Positions 7,109 through 16,294 are shown, counted from the stretch's first letter. The stretch: 64,000 nt of DNA from an uncultured Bacteroidales bacterium (GCA_900318445.1 ONKO01000012.1:17601-81600), one strand, 5' to 3'. Translations and numbers: made by a program. The notes: generated by a model from the letters alone, not told the origin.

Positions 7109-10100
7109 ATGAGACACTTTGACGCTATTCTTTTGACGGCATTCGCTTTATTCATGGGCCCGGTCGTAGCGTACGGCCAGGCAAACCAAAAGCAAGTCCC
7201 AGACACAATCAAGACGAGGCAGTCTCTTCGTTCCGGAAGCATATTCGGTCCCACTCAGTTCAATTTCATCTCATGGCAGGATAACATGATGGGAGCTTCC
7301 CCAGAGGCCGCCAAGATGACGCGGTATGCAGATACACCCGTTTCGTATGCCTATGGGCAGGCAGAGATTGGAATCCCTATCTATACAGTTAAAGGCAGGC
7401 AGCTGAGCCTGCCCATTACGCTCGGCTATGACAGTTCTGGTATCAAACCCGATGAGGTTTCCGGGATTGTCGGCCTGGGTTGGTGTCTTCAGGCGGGTGG
7501 AGTCATTACCAAAAGCATTATTGGACTGGTTGATAACGGTGTACCATTACTCCAGGAAACTAATAACCCTGCCAGTGCAGAATATTATGCAGGTTATGCC
7601 AATTCCTCCAGCGATACCAACTATGACCTCTACAGTTACAGTTTCTGTGGTCATTCCGGTTCTTTTTATATAATCCCGGGGCGGGGCATCGTACCGCTAG
7701 AACCTACTGAACTGATTATCTCAAGCTCGGGAGGTTATACAATTACGGATACAGACGGTACTCAATATGTTTTTGGTCAATCCGAGATGTCTTCCCGCTA
7801 TATGGGAAGTAACGACCCTGATGCACCTCTTGTGAACAACAATAGTTCCTACTACCAAAAATATACATCATGGTATCTGACAGAGATTCGTTCCATGGAT
7901 GGGACGGAAGTCATCCATATCAGTTACAGGCAGATGGGGAGCTTCTCAAATGTCCGTCACTCCTATTACCGTTCCATTTCTTTTCCCTACCGTTATGACG
8001 GGAATGGAAACTGGGACACCAATCTCCAGGGAGGGGTTGACCCTACGCCCAATTTTCAGACTCGAGAGTGGTCTTATACCTCCACAAACACGTGGTATCC
8101 TTATGCAATTGACACCATTTCCTTCCCAGGTGGAAGAGTGGTGTTTGATTACGAGGGATATTCTCCCCAAGGCATGATATTTGAGAGCTATAGATCCTAC
8201 CCTTACACACTGTCATCCATAACCGTCAAGGACAGTGGAGAGAATACAGTGGGCCGTTGGCTGTTTTCGAGAAGTATCACAGGGGATGACCGTATCCTTC
8301 TTGCTTCTGTCACGCAAAAGGGAAACGATGGGAGCACGACAGAAAAATGGACAATGGAATATGACGCCCCTACGACCAACATGACCGAGAATGCCCAGGA
8401 TTTATTTGGCTATTACAATGGCCATGGAGGCCCTTCCAAAGCGTTCCTCCGGCCTTATAATGACCATTATACCGTGGCCTTCCCCATCGCCAACCGCTCA
8501 TACAACGCTGCAAGTGTAGGCAAATTGTCTCTCAAAAGTATCACGACCGCATCTGGCAGCAGAACCCGGTATCAGTATGAGCCCAATAGCATCCCATCCG
8601 ACGGGCTTAGCGATTTGTTCCCAACGGTCATAGAGATTGGCCAGCGCATCTCCCGCATCCGAACCTACGATTTGTCGAGCGGGACTGAGCTCCTGGTCCG
8701 AAGCCGCACTTTCAGTTACAGCAATCCGGGCATAACCGTTCCCAAGTATGCTTTTCAGATGGGGGCATACATCACAACCAATGAATACAATACCATTCCT
8801 CAGAATGGTGTTGGAGCTGGCTACTGGTATGGCCCCAGCAGTCCCATTCGCATTGGGACCGTCGTGTATAACGACCAATCCAATCTGCCGGGGATGCCAC
8901 TGGAGAGCGCCCGTATTTTCTATCGAATGGTGACTGAGGATATTACAGACGGTACGTTAAAGACTGTACGAACTGTTTGGGAATACGACGGGGCAGGGGT
9001 CGAAAGCACCGGAGGTGGAGGTGCAATATGGGAACCATCAGACAGTCATGACAATACATATACAAATTACCAGTCGCACAATCATTTCCATCAGCGGGTG
9101 CCCAAGTATATCCCTCGTAATGGGCCGCAGTCCAATTCCACGTCTCCGCTGGGTTACCACATCCAAAACCAAAACAGGCCTCAGCTCAATAATCCCATAC
9201 GTGTAACACGCTACAAACAGCTTTCCAATGGTCAATTCGCAGTAACGGGCCAAACGGTTTATACATATGACCGTGCATATAACTATCTCCAGGAAGGCTT
9301 CGTCGCGTCTTATAAAGTATCCCTCAACGTCAATGGATACGAGAATACCACTATCCATTGCCTGTCCGACATAGACCAGCAGCAGGTAGACCGCAAGATA
9401 TACTACCTTCGTCTGAGAGAGCGTGAAGACAAAGAGTACCTGGACGACGGGACAGTGAAATCTATAAAGACCACCTATGCCTACGATTTCACGCCGGGAA
9501 CTCGCACTTCTTTCTACAGTGGCGGAACCTATTTCTCCGGGGAAGTCAACCTCCCAGCCATGGGGGCCCTTCAGTCTCCCCGCCAGGAAAAGCAGGTCTA
9601 CGACAACGACCCTGCCCGCACCTACTCTCGCAATATGATCTATCCGGACGAGCTTGCGAATCTATCGGCCTATGGGTGGGCCGACAGCCTGGCAAGCCTT
9701 CACTATCTGCGTCCTGTGGGAGAAGAACTACTCATCGGGAGCGGCGCGCCGCAGATGGCCGGACATTACCAGACCTGGCGGAATGTGCCCATTACGTCCT
9801 GGCAAAGCGGCCCCGGAGCCGATACTTTCTTAAAGCCATACAAGATGGAGGTCTACCGCAACGGCCAGGATGCCGGGTCCACAGTTTCTTATACAGCCTA
9901 CGATGCGGCAGGCCGACCGCTGGGAATACAAGTACAGGGCCAACCGGCTAAGTCCTACGCCTGGGGCTATCTTCATCGCTTTCCGATAGCGGAGGTGACG
10001 GGACCGTCCTTTCCCCAGCTTCGCAGCGGTCTGAGCGCCTCTGCGAGAGCGCGGCTGGACATACTGGCCGATGCGGAGTCGCTGAGCTCTGCACAGGGAG

Positions 10101-13100
10101 ACCTCGCTTTCCTAAGAGGGACGCTGCGGAATGGGATGGCCGATGCCATGACACTCCTCCGAATCTATGCTTCGCCCTTTGGCGTGACAAGAGAAGAAGA
10201 TCCCGCCGGCAGAGCACTCCTTTATGACTATGACCCTGCTGGAAGGCTAGCTGCCATCAAAGACGAGGATGGACATAAGGTTCAGGAGTACATCTACCAT
10301 CTTGCCGTAGGAGAAAGTGGAATCCCGAACAACATTGAGACAAAAACATTCACCTCACAACTCGGCTCCAGCAATCCCATTCGAGACATCTGTTTCTTCG
10401 ACGGGCTGGGAAGGACCCGTCAGGAGATATCCGTTGGGGCATCAACAGGCGGAAAAGATCTGGTAAAACCTTTTGAACCGGACTTCCTGGATAGGGAAGA
10501 TGCGAGAGATTATCTGCCATACGGTGTCACCAGTTCCGGCTATTATAGAGGGAATGCAATTAGTGAGCAGCAGACCTACTATGGGGTTGGCGTAAGAGCA
10601 TATACCGAACATCTATACGAGATCTCTGACCGTGACAGAGTTTTGTCCTCCTCCCTTCCCGGCTTCACGGAGGTTACAACCCAATCTACCGCAGGCTCTG
10701 CCGCAAACAGTGTCCTTAAACTGACCTATGACAGCCTGACCCAAACCGTTTCTGCAGACGGTTATTATCCGACCGGGCGTTTCACCGTCAACATCACCGA
10801 GGGCCCCGACGGCTCCCGCTCCGAAGCCTACACCGACGAATATGAATCGCCCTACCTGGAGCGTGTGTATCTGGATAGCAATGGCACTTGGGCCGACACG
10901 TATCACATCCGGGATGCCATAGGACGGATTGTCTGCGTGGTGCCGCCTGCAGAGGCCGCTCAACTTACAGCTACAACCAGCGGCTTCTCCGCGGCCAACT
11001 GCTACGCCTACGAGTACGATAACAAAGATAGGATTGTAAAGCGCCAATTCCCGTCACAGGCAGCAGAATCTATTGCTTACAACGATGCAGACCTTCCCAT
11101 TTCCCGTTCTCGAATGGCAGCCGACGGGCTGGCAACAGAAATCTTCTTCACCGAATATGACGGGGTCAACCGGGTAGTCAAAGAAAAGTACCAGTATGGG
11201 AATCATGCACCTGTAACCCTTGCCGAATACGTGTACGATAGTTATCCGTCTTGGGCACCCACATTCATCGTAGAAAGCGAAATCGCAACGAATGCGGATC
11301 TTGACAATAGAACGAAGGGGCTTAAGACAGCCGAACGTATCGCTCTGCTTCCACCGGACATCTCGCCCTCGAACATGACGCCAGGAAATATCACAGGCGC
11401 AGAATTACGCGCTTTCTACTATGATGCAAAAGGGAATGTCATTCAGGAAGCCAAACATAATGCAACAGGAGGCGTTAATTATATCTCATCCCTGTACGGA
11501 TTCGCGGGCAATCTTCTACATCAACGTCAATGTATTACCGTCGGAAGTAGTTCGCCGCTTAGTACTATTGACCACATCTATACATATGACTCACGTCTGC
11601 GGCCCTTAACTGTATCCGTGCAACTAGACGACGGAACACCGGGGACACTCACTTATGCATATGATGATTTGCAAAGGGTACAGTCCGTCAGTTTGGGCAA
11701 CAACGTCGACACCCTCCAGTACTCCTATACCCTGCAAGGATGGGTCTCCTCCGCCAACGCGGCTAAATGGGAAGAAATGCTTTGTTACCAGTCTCCCTCC
11801 CATGCAGCCACCGACTCTCTCCCAGGCACTATAGGCTTTATCACAGAATGGAAGCAGCAACAAAAAGGGACATCGGCAGATGGCGCCACTGCCTCCGAGA
11901 CCTACGCTTACTCCTACGACAAGGCCGGTCGGCTCACGGGAAGCGTGCGATACGAGGAGTCGTCTCCCCAGTCGACCAATACATTAACAGAGCAGAACAT
12001 CACCTACGATCATAGCGGGAATCTTCTAACCCTCAAACGTTTCGGTCCCAACTCGGGTACGACAGCGACAGACAGTCTAGTATTCTCCTATTCCGGACCT
12101 AGGCGTAACGGATGGATATATGACACGCATGGAAACGTAGCGATAGATCCTATGAGCGGATCCCACATTTTCTGGAATGTCCTAGATATGCCATGCGCCA
12201 TCACCCATGGAAACGCGTTCACGCAAAGGCACTACTTAGCCGATGGAACGTTGGTTGGCATTGATGACGGGACTGCCATGCGAATGAACATCGGAGATGC
12301 CGTCTTTGTCTTCTCACCGACGACCGCAGGTATGGTAAGCGTCGCCTGGGAAGGCGGAATGCTTCTTCCTGGCTCAGGCGCTGACAAAGTACTATTTAAC
12401 ATCAAAGACCATCTAGGTAGCGTACGCACAGTCGTTGACGGGACAGGTGCGGTCCGTCAGCGTTTTGACTACTATCCTTACGGTACTGTCTCACGCAGTT
12501 GGTCCTCTTCCTCAACAGACTCCCCGGACAAACGCTACCGCTTTGGTGGTAAGGAAGTCACAGGCTATATGATGGGAAGCCTTATTCCATCTACTATTCC
12601 TTATTTGGATTATGGCGCACGGCTGTATAGCCCCGGCACCGCCATGTGGATGAGCCAAGACCCCATGCTGGAAGACTACTACCCCATCGGCCCCTACGCC
12701 TACTGCGCCGGTAATCCCGTGAATCTGGTTGATCCGGATGGACAAGATATATGGGGACTAAAGGATGATGGAAGCATTATTTGGTTAGAGCCGATAGATG
12801 ATCAACACGTTTTGGTAAAATTGGATGAAAACGGAGAGAAAACTGATGTGTCGTTTTCGATGTCGGATGATAAAGCTTTTTCAGCTCTAAGCAAGGAGGA
12901 TAATAATGTTTCATATTATCTTACTACCAAAACTAAAGCATCAGATGTTATGGGCCTTTTCTTTTTTGTGGCAGATAATACGTCAAAAGAATGGGCTGTC
13001 CATCTTTCCGGTAATAGAATAGCGCTCGGAACATTACACGACGAATACAACGCTGGGGACTGGAGTAATTATGGCATTAAATCGCGGCCGGAGTTTTCAA

Positions 13101-13348
13101 TTCACTCTCATCCGGGTATACCCCCTACGGCGTTAGATGAATATGTTAGTATGGGAATGCTTCCATTAGACAAGACATTCAAGTCATTTAACCCTTTTAT
13201 TGGGAAGGATTGGGATAATATGCAGCGTCGGCCTCAGTTAAAAGCAGAAAAATACTATATCTATTTCCCGGAATCTAATAATTTTTATAAGATGGGCCCT
13301 AATAAAATCCGCCGTGAAAAAAATCTATTCTCTCAATTTCGCCATTAG
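7109..13348 (+). CDS. Secreted RHS/YD-repeat polymorphic toxin with JAB-like C-terminal tip
   Basis: A 2079-residue giant protein. A Sec signal peptide (MRHFDAILLTAFALFMG) is followed by the N-terminal module typical of Bacteroides RHS proteins (PVSYAYGQAEIGIPIYTV). YD repeats such as YDYDPAGRLAAIKDEDG follow, then the RHS core (DHLGSVRTVVDGTGAV, YLDYGARLYSPGTAMWMSQDP). The core ends near DPDGQD, about residue 1875. The final 200 residues are a variable tip carrying EFSIHSHPG (His1999, His2001), as in JAB-like metalloprotease toxins. The tip DNA is clearly more AT-rich than the shell, a sign of tip exchange. The RHS cage is expected to encapsulate the tip; delivery route and target are unknown. 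A lipoprotein gene directly downstream is the likely immunity partner. Confidence 0.92.
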   Translation: MRHFDAILLTAFALFMGPVVAYGQANQKQVPDTIKTRQSLRSGSIFGPTQFNFISWQDNMMGASPEAAKMTRYADTPVSYAYGQAEIGIPIYTVKGRQLSLPITLGYDSSGIKPDEVSGIVGLGWCLQAGGVITKSIIGLVDNGVPLLQETNNPASAEYYAGYANSSSDTNYDLYSYSFCGHSGSFYIIPGRGIVPLEPTELIISSSGGYTITDTDGTQYVFGQSEMSSRYMGSNDPDAPLVNNNSSYYQKYTSWYLTEIRSMDGTEVIHISYRQMGSFSNVRHSYYRSISFPYRYDGNGNWDTNLQGGVDPTPNFQTREWSYTSTNTWYPYAIDTISFPGGRVVFDYEGYSPQGMIFESYRSYPYTLSSITVKDSGENTVGRWLFSRSITGDDRILLASVTQKGNDGSTTEKWTMEYDAPTTNMTENAQDLFGYYNGHGGPSKAFLRPYNDHYTVAFPIANRSYNAASVGKLSLKSITTASGSRTRYQYEPNSIPSDGLSDLFPTVIEIGQRISRIRTYDLSSGTELLVRSRTFSYSNPGITVPKYAFQMGAYITTNEYNTIPQNGVGAGYWYGPSSPIRIGTVVYNDQSNLPGMPLESARIFYRMVTEDITDGTLKTVRTVWEYDGAGVESTGGGGAIWEPSDSHDNTYTNYQSHNHFHQRVPKYIPRNGPQSNSTSPLGYHIQNQNRPQLNNPIRVTRYKQLSNGQFAVTGQTVYTYDRAYNYLQEGFVASYKVSLNVNGYENTTIHCLSDIDQQQVDRKIYYLRLREREDKEYLDDGTVKSIKTTYAYDFTPGTRTSFYSGGTYFSGEVNLPAMGALQSPRQEKQVYDNDPARTYSRNMIYPDELANLSAYGWADSLASLHYLRPVGEELLIGSGAPQMAGHYQTWRNVPITSWQSGPGADTFLKPYKMEVYRNGQDAGSTVSYTAYDAAGRPLGIQVQGQPAKSYAWGYLHRFPIAEVTGPSFPQLRSGLSASARARLDILADAESLSSAQGDLAFLRGTLRNGMADAMTLLRIYASPFGVTREEDPAGRALLYDYDPAGRLAAIKDEDGHKVQEYIYHLAVGESGIPNNIETKTFTSQLGSSNPIRDICFFDGLGRTRQEISVGASTGGKDLVKPFEPDFLDREDARDYLPYGVTSSGYYRGNAISEQQTYYGVGVRAYTEHLYEISDRDRVLSSSLPGFTEVTTQSTAGSAANSVLKLTYDSLTQTVSADGYYPTGRFTVNITEGPDGSRSEAYTDEYESPYLERVYLDSNGTWADTYHIRDAIGRIVCVVPPAEAAQLTATTSGFSAANCYAYEYDNKDRIVKRQFPSQAAESIAYNDADLPISRSRMAADGLATEIFFTEYDGVNRVVKEKYQYGNHAPVTLAEYVYDSYPSWAPTFIVESEIATNADLDNRTKGLKTAERIALLPPDISPSNMTPGNITGAELRAFYYDAKGNVIQEAKHNATGGVNYISSLYGFAGNLLHQRQCITVGSSSPLSTIDHIYTYDSRLRPLTVSVQLDDGTPGTLTYAYDDLQRVQSVSLGNNVDTLQYSYTLQGWVSSANAAKWEEMLCYQSPSHAATDSLPGTIGFITEWKQQQKGTSADGATASETYAYSYDKAGRLTGSVRYEESSPQSTNTLTEQNITYDHSGNLLTLKRFGPNSGTTATDSLVFSYSGPRRNGWIYDTHGNVAIDPMSGSHIFWNVLDMPCAITHGNAFTQRHYLADGTLVGIDDGTAMRMNIGDAVFVFSPTTAGMVSVAWEGGMLLPGSGADKVLFNIKDHLGSVRTVVDGTGAVRQRFDYYPYGTVSRSWSSSSTDSPDKRYRFGGKEVTGYMMGSLIPSTIPYLDYGARLYSPGTAMWMSQDPMLEDYYPIGPYAYCAGNPVNLVDPDGQDIWGLKDDGSIIWLEPIDDQHVLVKLDENGEKTDVSFSMSDDKAFSALSKEDNNVSYYLTTKTKASDVMGLFFFVADNTSKEWAVHLSGNRIALGTLHDEYNAGDWSNYGIKSRPEFSIHSHPGIPPTALDEYVSMGMLPLDKTFKSFNPFIGKDWDNMQRRPQLKAEKYYIYFPESNNFYKMGPNKIRREKNLFSQFRH

Positions 13349-13352
13349 TATT

Positions 13353-13904
13353 ATGAGGTACTTTCGTTCATTACTATTTCTTTTCTGCCTGACAATTATT
13401 GTTGGTTGCAGTTGGGAAAAAGGGAAAAAGGATTCTTTTTTTGTCAACGAATCTATACAGGGTTGTTTTGATGCTTTTATTGATTCGACCGAAACGAAGC
13501 AGCTAAAAGACACCACTATGTATCTTGTAGCAATAACTAGTTTCAATTCGGATACTTTGGTTAGTTTTATTTATTCTTCTTACCCGCTTGTGCTATCCAT
13601 TGAAGGAACAACGGATTATCAATATGCTTATCATTACCGTAACCATATTGTATCTGTGTTTTCTTCTCACTTAGATGATTCCCCCTCTTTTGGGATAGCA
13701 AAGGATTCAGATAGTTTATTAATGCAAAGAATGATTCATGACGCACATTTCATTAAGACTGGGACGAGTTTAAAGGGTTCAATCGCCCGGTTTTTATTTA
13801 AAGACCATGGGTTGGATACATATCATTGTAATCCTTCAGAACCTATACTCAACATGTATATGGAAGAAGATGATGTTTTTCTTGACGATTCGTTTCCGTT
13901 ATAG
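13353..13904 (+). CDS. Putative immunity lipoprotein for the RHS-JAB toxin
   Basis: A 183-residue protein with a lipoprotein signal sequence (MRYFRSLLFLFCLTIIVGC). It starts 4 bases after the toxin stop. An alternative ATG at 13314, inside the toxin gene, would put a poorer leader before the signal sequence, so 13353 is preferred. No known domain is recognised. The body is polar, acidic at the C-terminus and AT-rich like the toxin tip. Position directly after a polymorphic toxin tip and shared composition suggest an immunity protein. A membrane-anchored periplasmic location would fit neutralising a toxin met in the envelope. Function is inferred from context only. Confidence 0.65.
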   Translation: MRYFRSLLFLFCLTIIVGCSWEKGKKDSFFVNESIQGCFDAFIDSTETKQLKDTTMYLVAITSFNSDTLVSFIYSSYPLVLSIEGTTDYQYAYHYRNHIVSVFSSHLDDSPSFGIAKDSDSLLMQRMIHDAHFIKTGTSLKGSIARFLFKDHGLDTYHCNPSEPILNMYMEEDDVFLDDSFPL

Positions 13905-13980
13905 CTATTATAGTATATCTTATACTCCACCCGATAGTATGAATGATGAAACAAACGTTTTCCACACAGGCGAAGTCCCC

Positions 13981-14020
13981 AAGGCAGGGCAATAACGCGA
14001 AAAGGGCCAAAAGTGCGTTA
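13981..14020. repeat. Family A hairpin inside the rhs island
   Basis: AAGGCAGGGC is followed by a hairpin bounded by AATAACGC and GCGTTAT, near-identical to 6973-7014. It is the left part of the duplicated rhs 5' region that continues to 14120. Confidence 0.8.
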
Positions 14021-14039
14021 TACGTATACAAGTAGGCCG

Positions 14040-14070
14040 TTGCAATTTCCCCAAATATTCCATACTTTTG
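14040..14070 (+). promoter_or_regulatory. Duplicated rhs promoter (TTG-N20-TACTTTTG)
   Basis: TTG at 14040-14042 and TACTTTTG at 14063-14070 keep the 20-base spacing of the original promoter at 7063-7093. Surrounding sequence is also near-identical. It should transcribe the truncated rhs start and the orphan immunity candidate at 14329. Confidence 0.75.
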
Positions 14071-14085
14071 CGAAAACCGCTAACC

Positions 14086-14151
14086 ATGAGACACTTTGGC
14101 GCTATTCTTTTGACGGCATTGGTCTATTGCCGATGTCCCTACTACTCTTAG
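14086..14151 (+). pseudogene. Truncated copy of the rhs 5' end
   Basis: The first 12 codons copy the rhs signal peptide (MRHFGAILLTAL), then the reading frame leaves the rhs sequence at 14121 and stops after 21 codons. Identity with 7109-7143 extends upstream through the promoter and the family A hairpin. Between the two copies the upstream region differs by one deletion ending at a short ACAAG direct repeat. This is a broken gene left by recombination or duplication. Confidence 0.75.
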
Positions 14152-14350
14152 CCTTACACGGCAGTTCGTAGGATCATATTCGTATCGCGGGATAATTAGC
14201 AAAGGAGGCCATTACGTGTACAACATGATTTATGACGCAAAAAGTCGTCATTCTTTATTCTATCATCTAGCCAACAGTACACGTAGAAGTGACTGCGTAA
14301 AAATGGGAAACACTTATCAGTTTTATGTATGGGTAAGTCCAATAAAATAA
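14123..14350 (+). pseudogene. Displaced toxin-tip tail (3' fragment without start)
   Basis: An open frame of 75 codons with no usable start, beginning at the junction with the truncated rhs copy and ending TAA at 14348. The encoded tail (for example GGHYVYNMIYDAKSRHSLFY) looks like real AT-rich coding sequence, not noise. It overlaps the next gene by 22 bases, as an rhs tip overlaps its immunity gene. The fused 5' sequence is in a different frame, so it is not translated as part of the signal-peptide ORF. It is best read as the last part of a former rhs C-terminal toxin; its family is not recognised. Confidence 0.55.
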
Positions 14351-14775
14351 GAAAAATCCTCTTTGTTATCTGCCTCATTGTGACAGCATCATTGGGTAGT
14401 GATGTTTTTGTTACGATTAAGGATCAGCGCCGAATTGCAAAGACAAATTGCTACCTTAATTACAACGATAATACTTTTTGCGTAAACCTCGTTTACAAAT
14501 CATTTCCTTATGGGACAAAAAAACATGTACTCATAGAGAAGAACATTCTTCGTGCATATTGGAACGAGAATAAGGACATTCTTGCTATAGACTACGCGCA
14601 TGGTGGAGATATTACTGGGTATTATCTATTGATAAAAACTGATACCAAGGGACTATTTTCCCCCTATGAGCCATACTCAATTAAACATTTTTCCACTATT
14701 TCTTCACTAAAACAATACCTCGAATATCACAACATCGTTTTTCATAACGATACCTATTGCGACTGGAGGGAATAA
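14329..14775 (+). CDS. Putative orphan immunity protein, membrane-anchored
   Basis: A 148-residue protein with an N-terminal hydrophobic segment (KILFVICLIVTASLG) after a basic start, then a soluble domain with no recognised family. The gene is AT-rich, overlaps the displaced toxin tail and is followed by a strong hairpin terminator at 14787-14821. It is intact although its toxin is broken, and it lies downstream of the duplicated rhs promoter. This fits an orphan immunity gene kept for protection against kin carrying the full toxin. That role is an inference. Confidence 0.6.
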   Translation: MGKSNKIRKILFVICLIVTASLGSDVFVTIKDQRRIAKTNCYLNYNDNTFCVNLVYKSFPYGTKKHVLIEKNILRAYWNENKDILAIDYAHGGDITGYYLLIKTDTKGLFSPYEPYSIKHFSTISSLKQYLEYHNIVFHNDTYCDWRE

Positions 14776-14786
14776 AACAAAACATT

Positions 14787-14821
14787 AGACAGAACACCAA
14801 TCCTGGCTTGGTATTCTGTCT
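14787..14821 (+). terminator. Hairpin terminator after the orphan immunity gene
   Basis: AGACAGAACACCAA (14787-14800) pairs with TTGGTATTCTGTCT (14808-14821) with one C-A mismatch and a 7-base loop. It lies 11 bases after the stop codon. It lacks a long U tract, so factor-assisted termination or a processing end is possible. Confidence 0.6.
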
Positions 14822-15110
14822 CCGAAAATCCGTATAACACTAGAGTTCTTCTTTCCTGAGGAGAGGCTTTAGTTTGCCACCTCGCAGAGGAACTTGATGC
14901 GGACCAGACGGATTTCTGATTCCTCGTAGTCTCCACCCAGGGCGGCAAGGAGTGGAATGAGGACCAGGGCGCATATGATTTCTGATGAATGGGCGATTGG
15001 GAGCATGATAGATCCTAATGGAATTGGATAGGGATACTGCACTATGGCGCAAAAGCTCTTTGCGCCGGGGAATCTCTCCAGTTTAATCTATCTTTAGGCT
15101 GCGGTGGGAC
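14822..15110. other. Gene-poor stretch with a hairpin and a weak leftward ORF remnant
   Basis: No convincing gene. On the minus strand an open frame of about 60 codons ends GGDYEESEIRLVRIKFLC-like before a stop near 14874. It could be a remnant of an unrecognised gene, but it has no clear start or promoter. A perfect 8-bp hairpin (GGCGCAAA at 15046-15053, TTTGCGCC at 15059-15066) is present. The region separates the rhs island from the family A repeats in front of dusB. Confidence 0.4.
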
Positions 15111-15197
15111 GTATAACGCGTTTTTGCCGGAAAAGTGCGTTATTCGTCTGTAGCAAGGCAGGGCAATAACGCGAAAAAGGGCCAAAAGTGCGTTATT
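15111..15197. repeat. Family A repeat pair closing the rhs island
   Basis: Two hairpins (15113-15143 and 15165-15197) with the same order and linker as 6930-7015. They are in the same orientation as that upstream copy, so the island between them is flanked by direct repeats of about 85 bp. Confidence 0.8.
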
Positions 15198-15226
15198 GCT
15201 TTTGTCTGGGGGGGAGTGGCGGATGA

Positions 15227-16261
15227 TTATAAGCCGTACACGCCTTCCACCTCGGGGGTTTCTTCGCCCCAGCGCTGGGCTACGTAGTCCAGGGTGGTAA
15301 AGATTTCTTCCGGGTCCTTGGAGGTGACAAGTTTGATGCGGGTGTCTTTGAAGTCCCTAAGTCCTTTGAAGTAGCAACTGAGATGGCGACGCATCTCGTA
15401 CACACCGGTAACGGGTCCTTTCAAATCCAGTGAGAGCTGGAAATGGCGTTTGGCAAGGGCCACGCGGTCTTTCACGCTCATGGGTGGAAGGTCCTCGCCG
15501 GTGTCCAGGAGGTGCCGGATTTCGGTGAAGATCCAGGGATGGCCAAAGCTGGCACGGCCCACCATGATGCCGTCTACGCCGTAGCGCTCAAAAGCTTCCT
15601 TCGCTTTCTGTGCACTGTTGATGTCTCCATTACCTATAATAGGTATGTGCATGCGGGGATTCTCTTTCACGGCTCCGATGAGGGTCCAGTCGGCCTCGCC
15701 CTTGTACATCTGGCAACGGGTGCGGCCATGGATGGTGAGGGCGGCAATGCCCACATCCTGCAGGCGCTCGGCTAGTTCCACTATGATTTTGGACTGGTCA
15801 TCCCAGCCCAGGCGGGTCTTGACGGTTACAGGCTTGTCCGGAACGGCCTTCACGATGGCTTCTGTGATGGCTACCAGCTTGTCGGGTTCACGCATCATGC
15901 CACTGCCCGCACCTCTTCCGGCAATCTTGGAGACAGGGCAGCCGAAATTGATATCCACGATATCGGCCCCGTGACCACCAGCCAGTTCGGCGGCTTTGTC
16001 GGCCATCCTGGCGGCATCTACCATAGCATCGGGAAGGCTGCCGTAGATTTGCACGGCTACGGGAGACTCTTCCTCCAGCGTGCGCATCTTGGCAATGGTC
16101 TTGCTCACGTCCCGCACCAGGCCGTCGGAACTGACAAACTCCGTAGTCACCATGGCCGCGCCCGCTTCCCGGCAAAGGATGCGGAAGCTGGCATCTGTGA
16201 CATCCTCCATGGGCGCCAGGGTCACCGGGCGGTCTCCTAACTCTATGTTTCCGATTTTCAT
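15227..16261 (-). CDS. dusB: tRNA-dihydrouridine synthase, DusB type
   Basis: A 344-residue FMN-dependent enzyme that reduces specific uridines in tRNA D-loops to dihydrouridine. The TIM barrel carries LAPMEDVTDASFRIL and INFGCPVSKI (proton-donor Cys108), then LTIHGRTRCQMYKGEADW, IGNGDI and GIMVGRASFGHPWIF. The C-terminal helical domain is present and the length is normal. The ATG at 16261 is supported by a -7 box only 4 bases upstream, which implies an almost leaderless transcript. Convergent with the rhs island. Confidence 0.94.
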   Translation of the reverse strand: MKIGNIELGDRPVTLAPMEDVTDASFRILCREAGAAMVTTEFVSSDGLVRDVSKTIAKMRTLEEESPVAVQIYGSLPDAMVDAARMADKAAELAGGHGADIVDINFGCPVSKIAGRGAGSGMMREPDKLVAITEAIVKAVPDKPVTVKTRLGWDDQSKIIVELAERLQDVGIAALTIHGRTRCQMYKGEADWTLIGAVKENPRMHIPIIGNGDINSAQKAKEAFERYGVDGIMVGRASFGHPWIFTEIRHLLDTGEDLPPMSVKDRVALAKRHFQLSLDLKGPVTGVYEMRRHLSCYFKGLRDFKDTRIKLVTSKDPEEIFTTLDYVAQRWGEETPEVEGVYGL

Positions 16262-16265
16262 GGCG

Positions 16266-16273
16266 CAAAGGTA
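16266..16273 (-). promoter_or_regulatory. -7 box TACCTTTG for dusB
   Basis: Exact TAnnTTTG match on the minus strand ending 4 bases before the start codon. Its -33 region would lie at or next to the first family B repeat unit (16295). Confidence 0.6.
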
Positions 16274-16294
16274 GTGCTTTTTTTGCTTCTACTT

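Noticed and set aside
12745-13348. A separate foreign gene at the rhs 3' end, based on its low GC content
   Set aside because: The frame is continuous with the RHS core; the break in composition is the usual variable toxin tip.
14754-15052. Leftward ORFs of 64 and 70 codons after the orphan immunity gene
   Set aside because: Overlapping frames with no promoter or recognisable domain; one overlaps the terminator hairpin. Noted only as a possible remnant.
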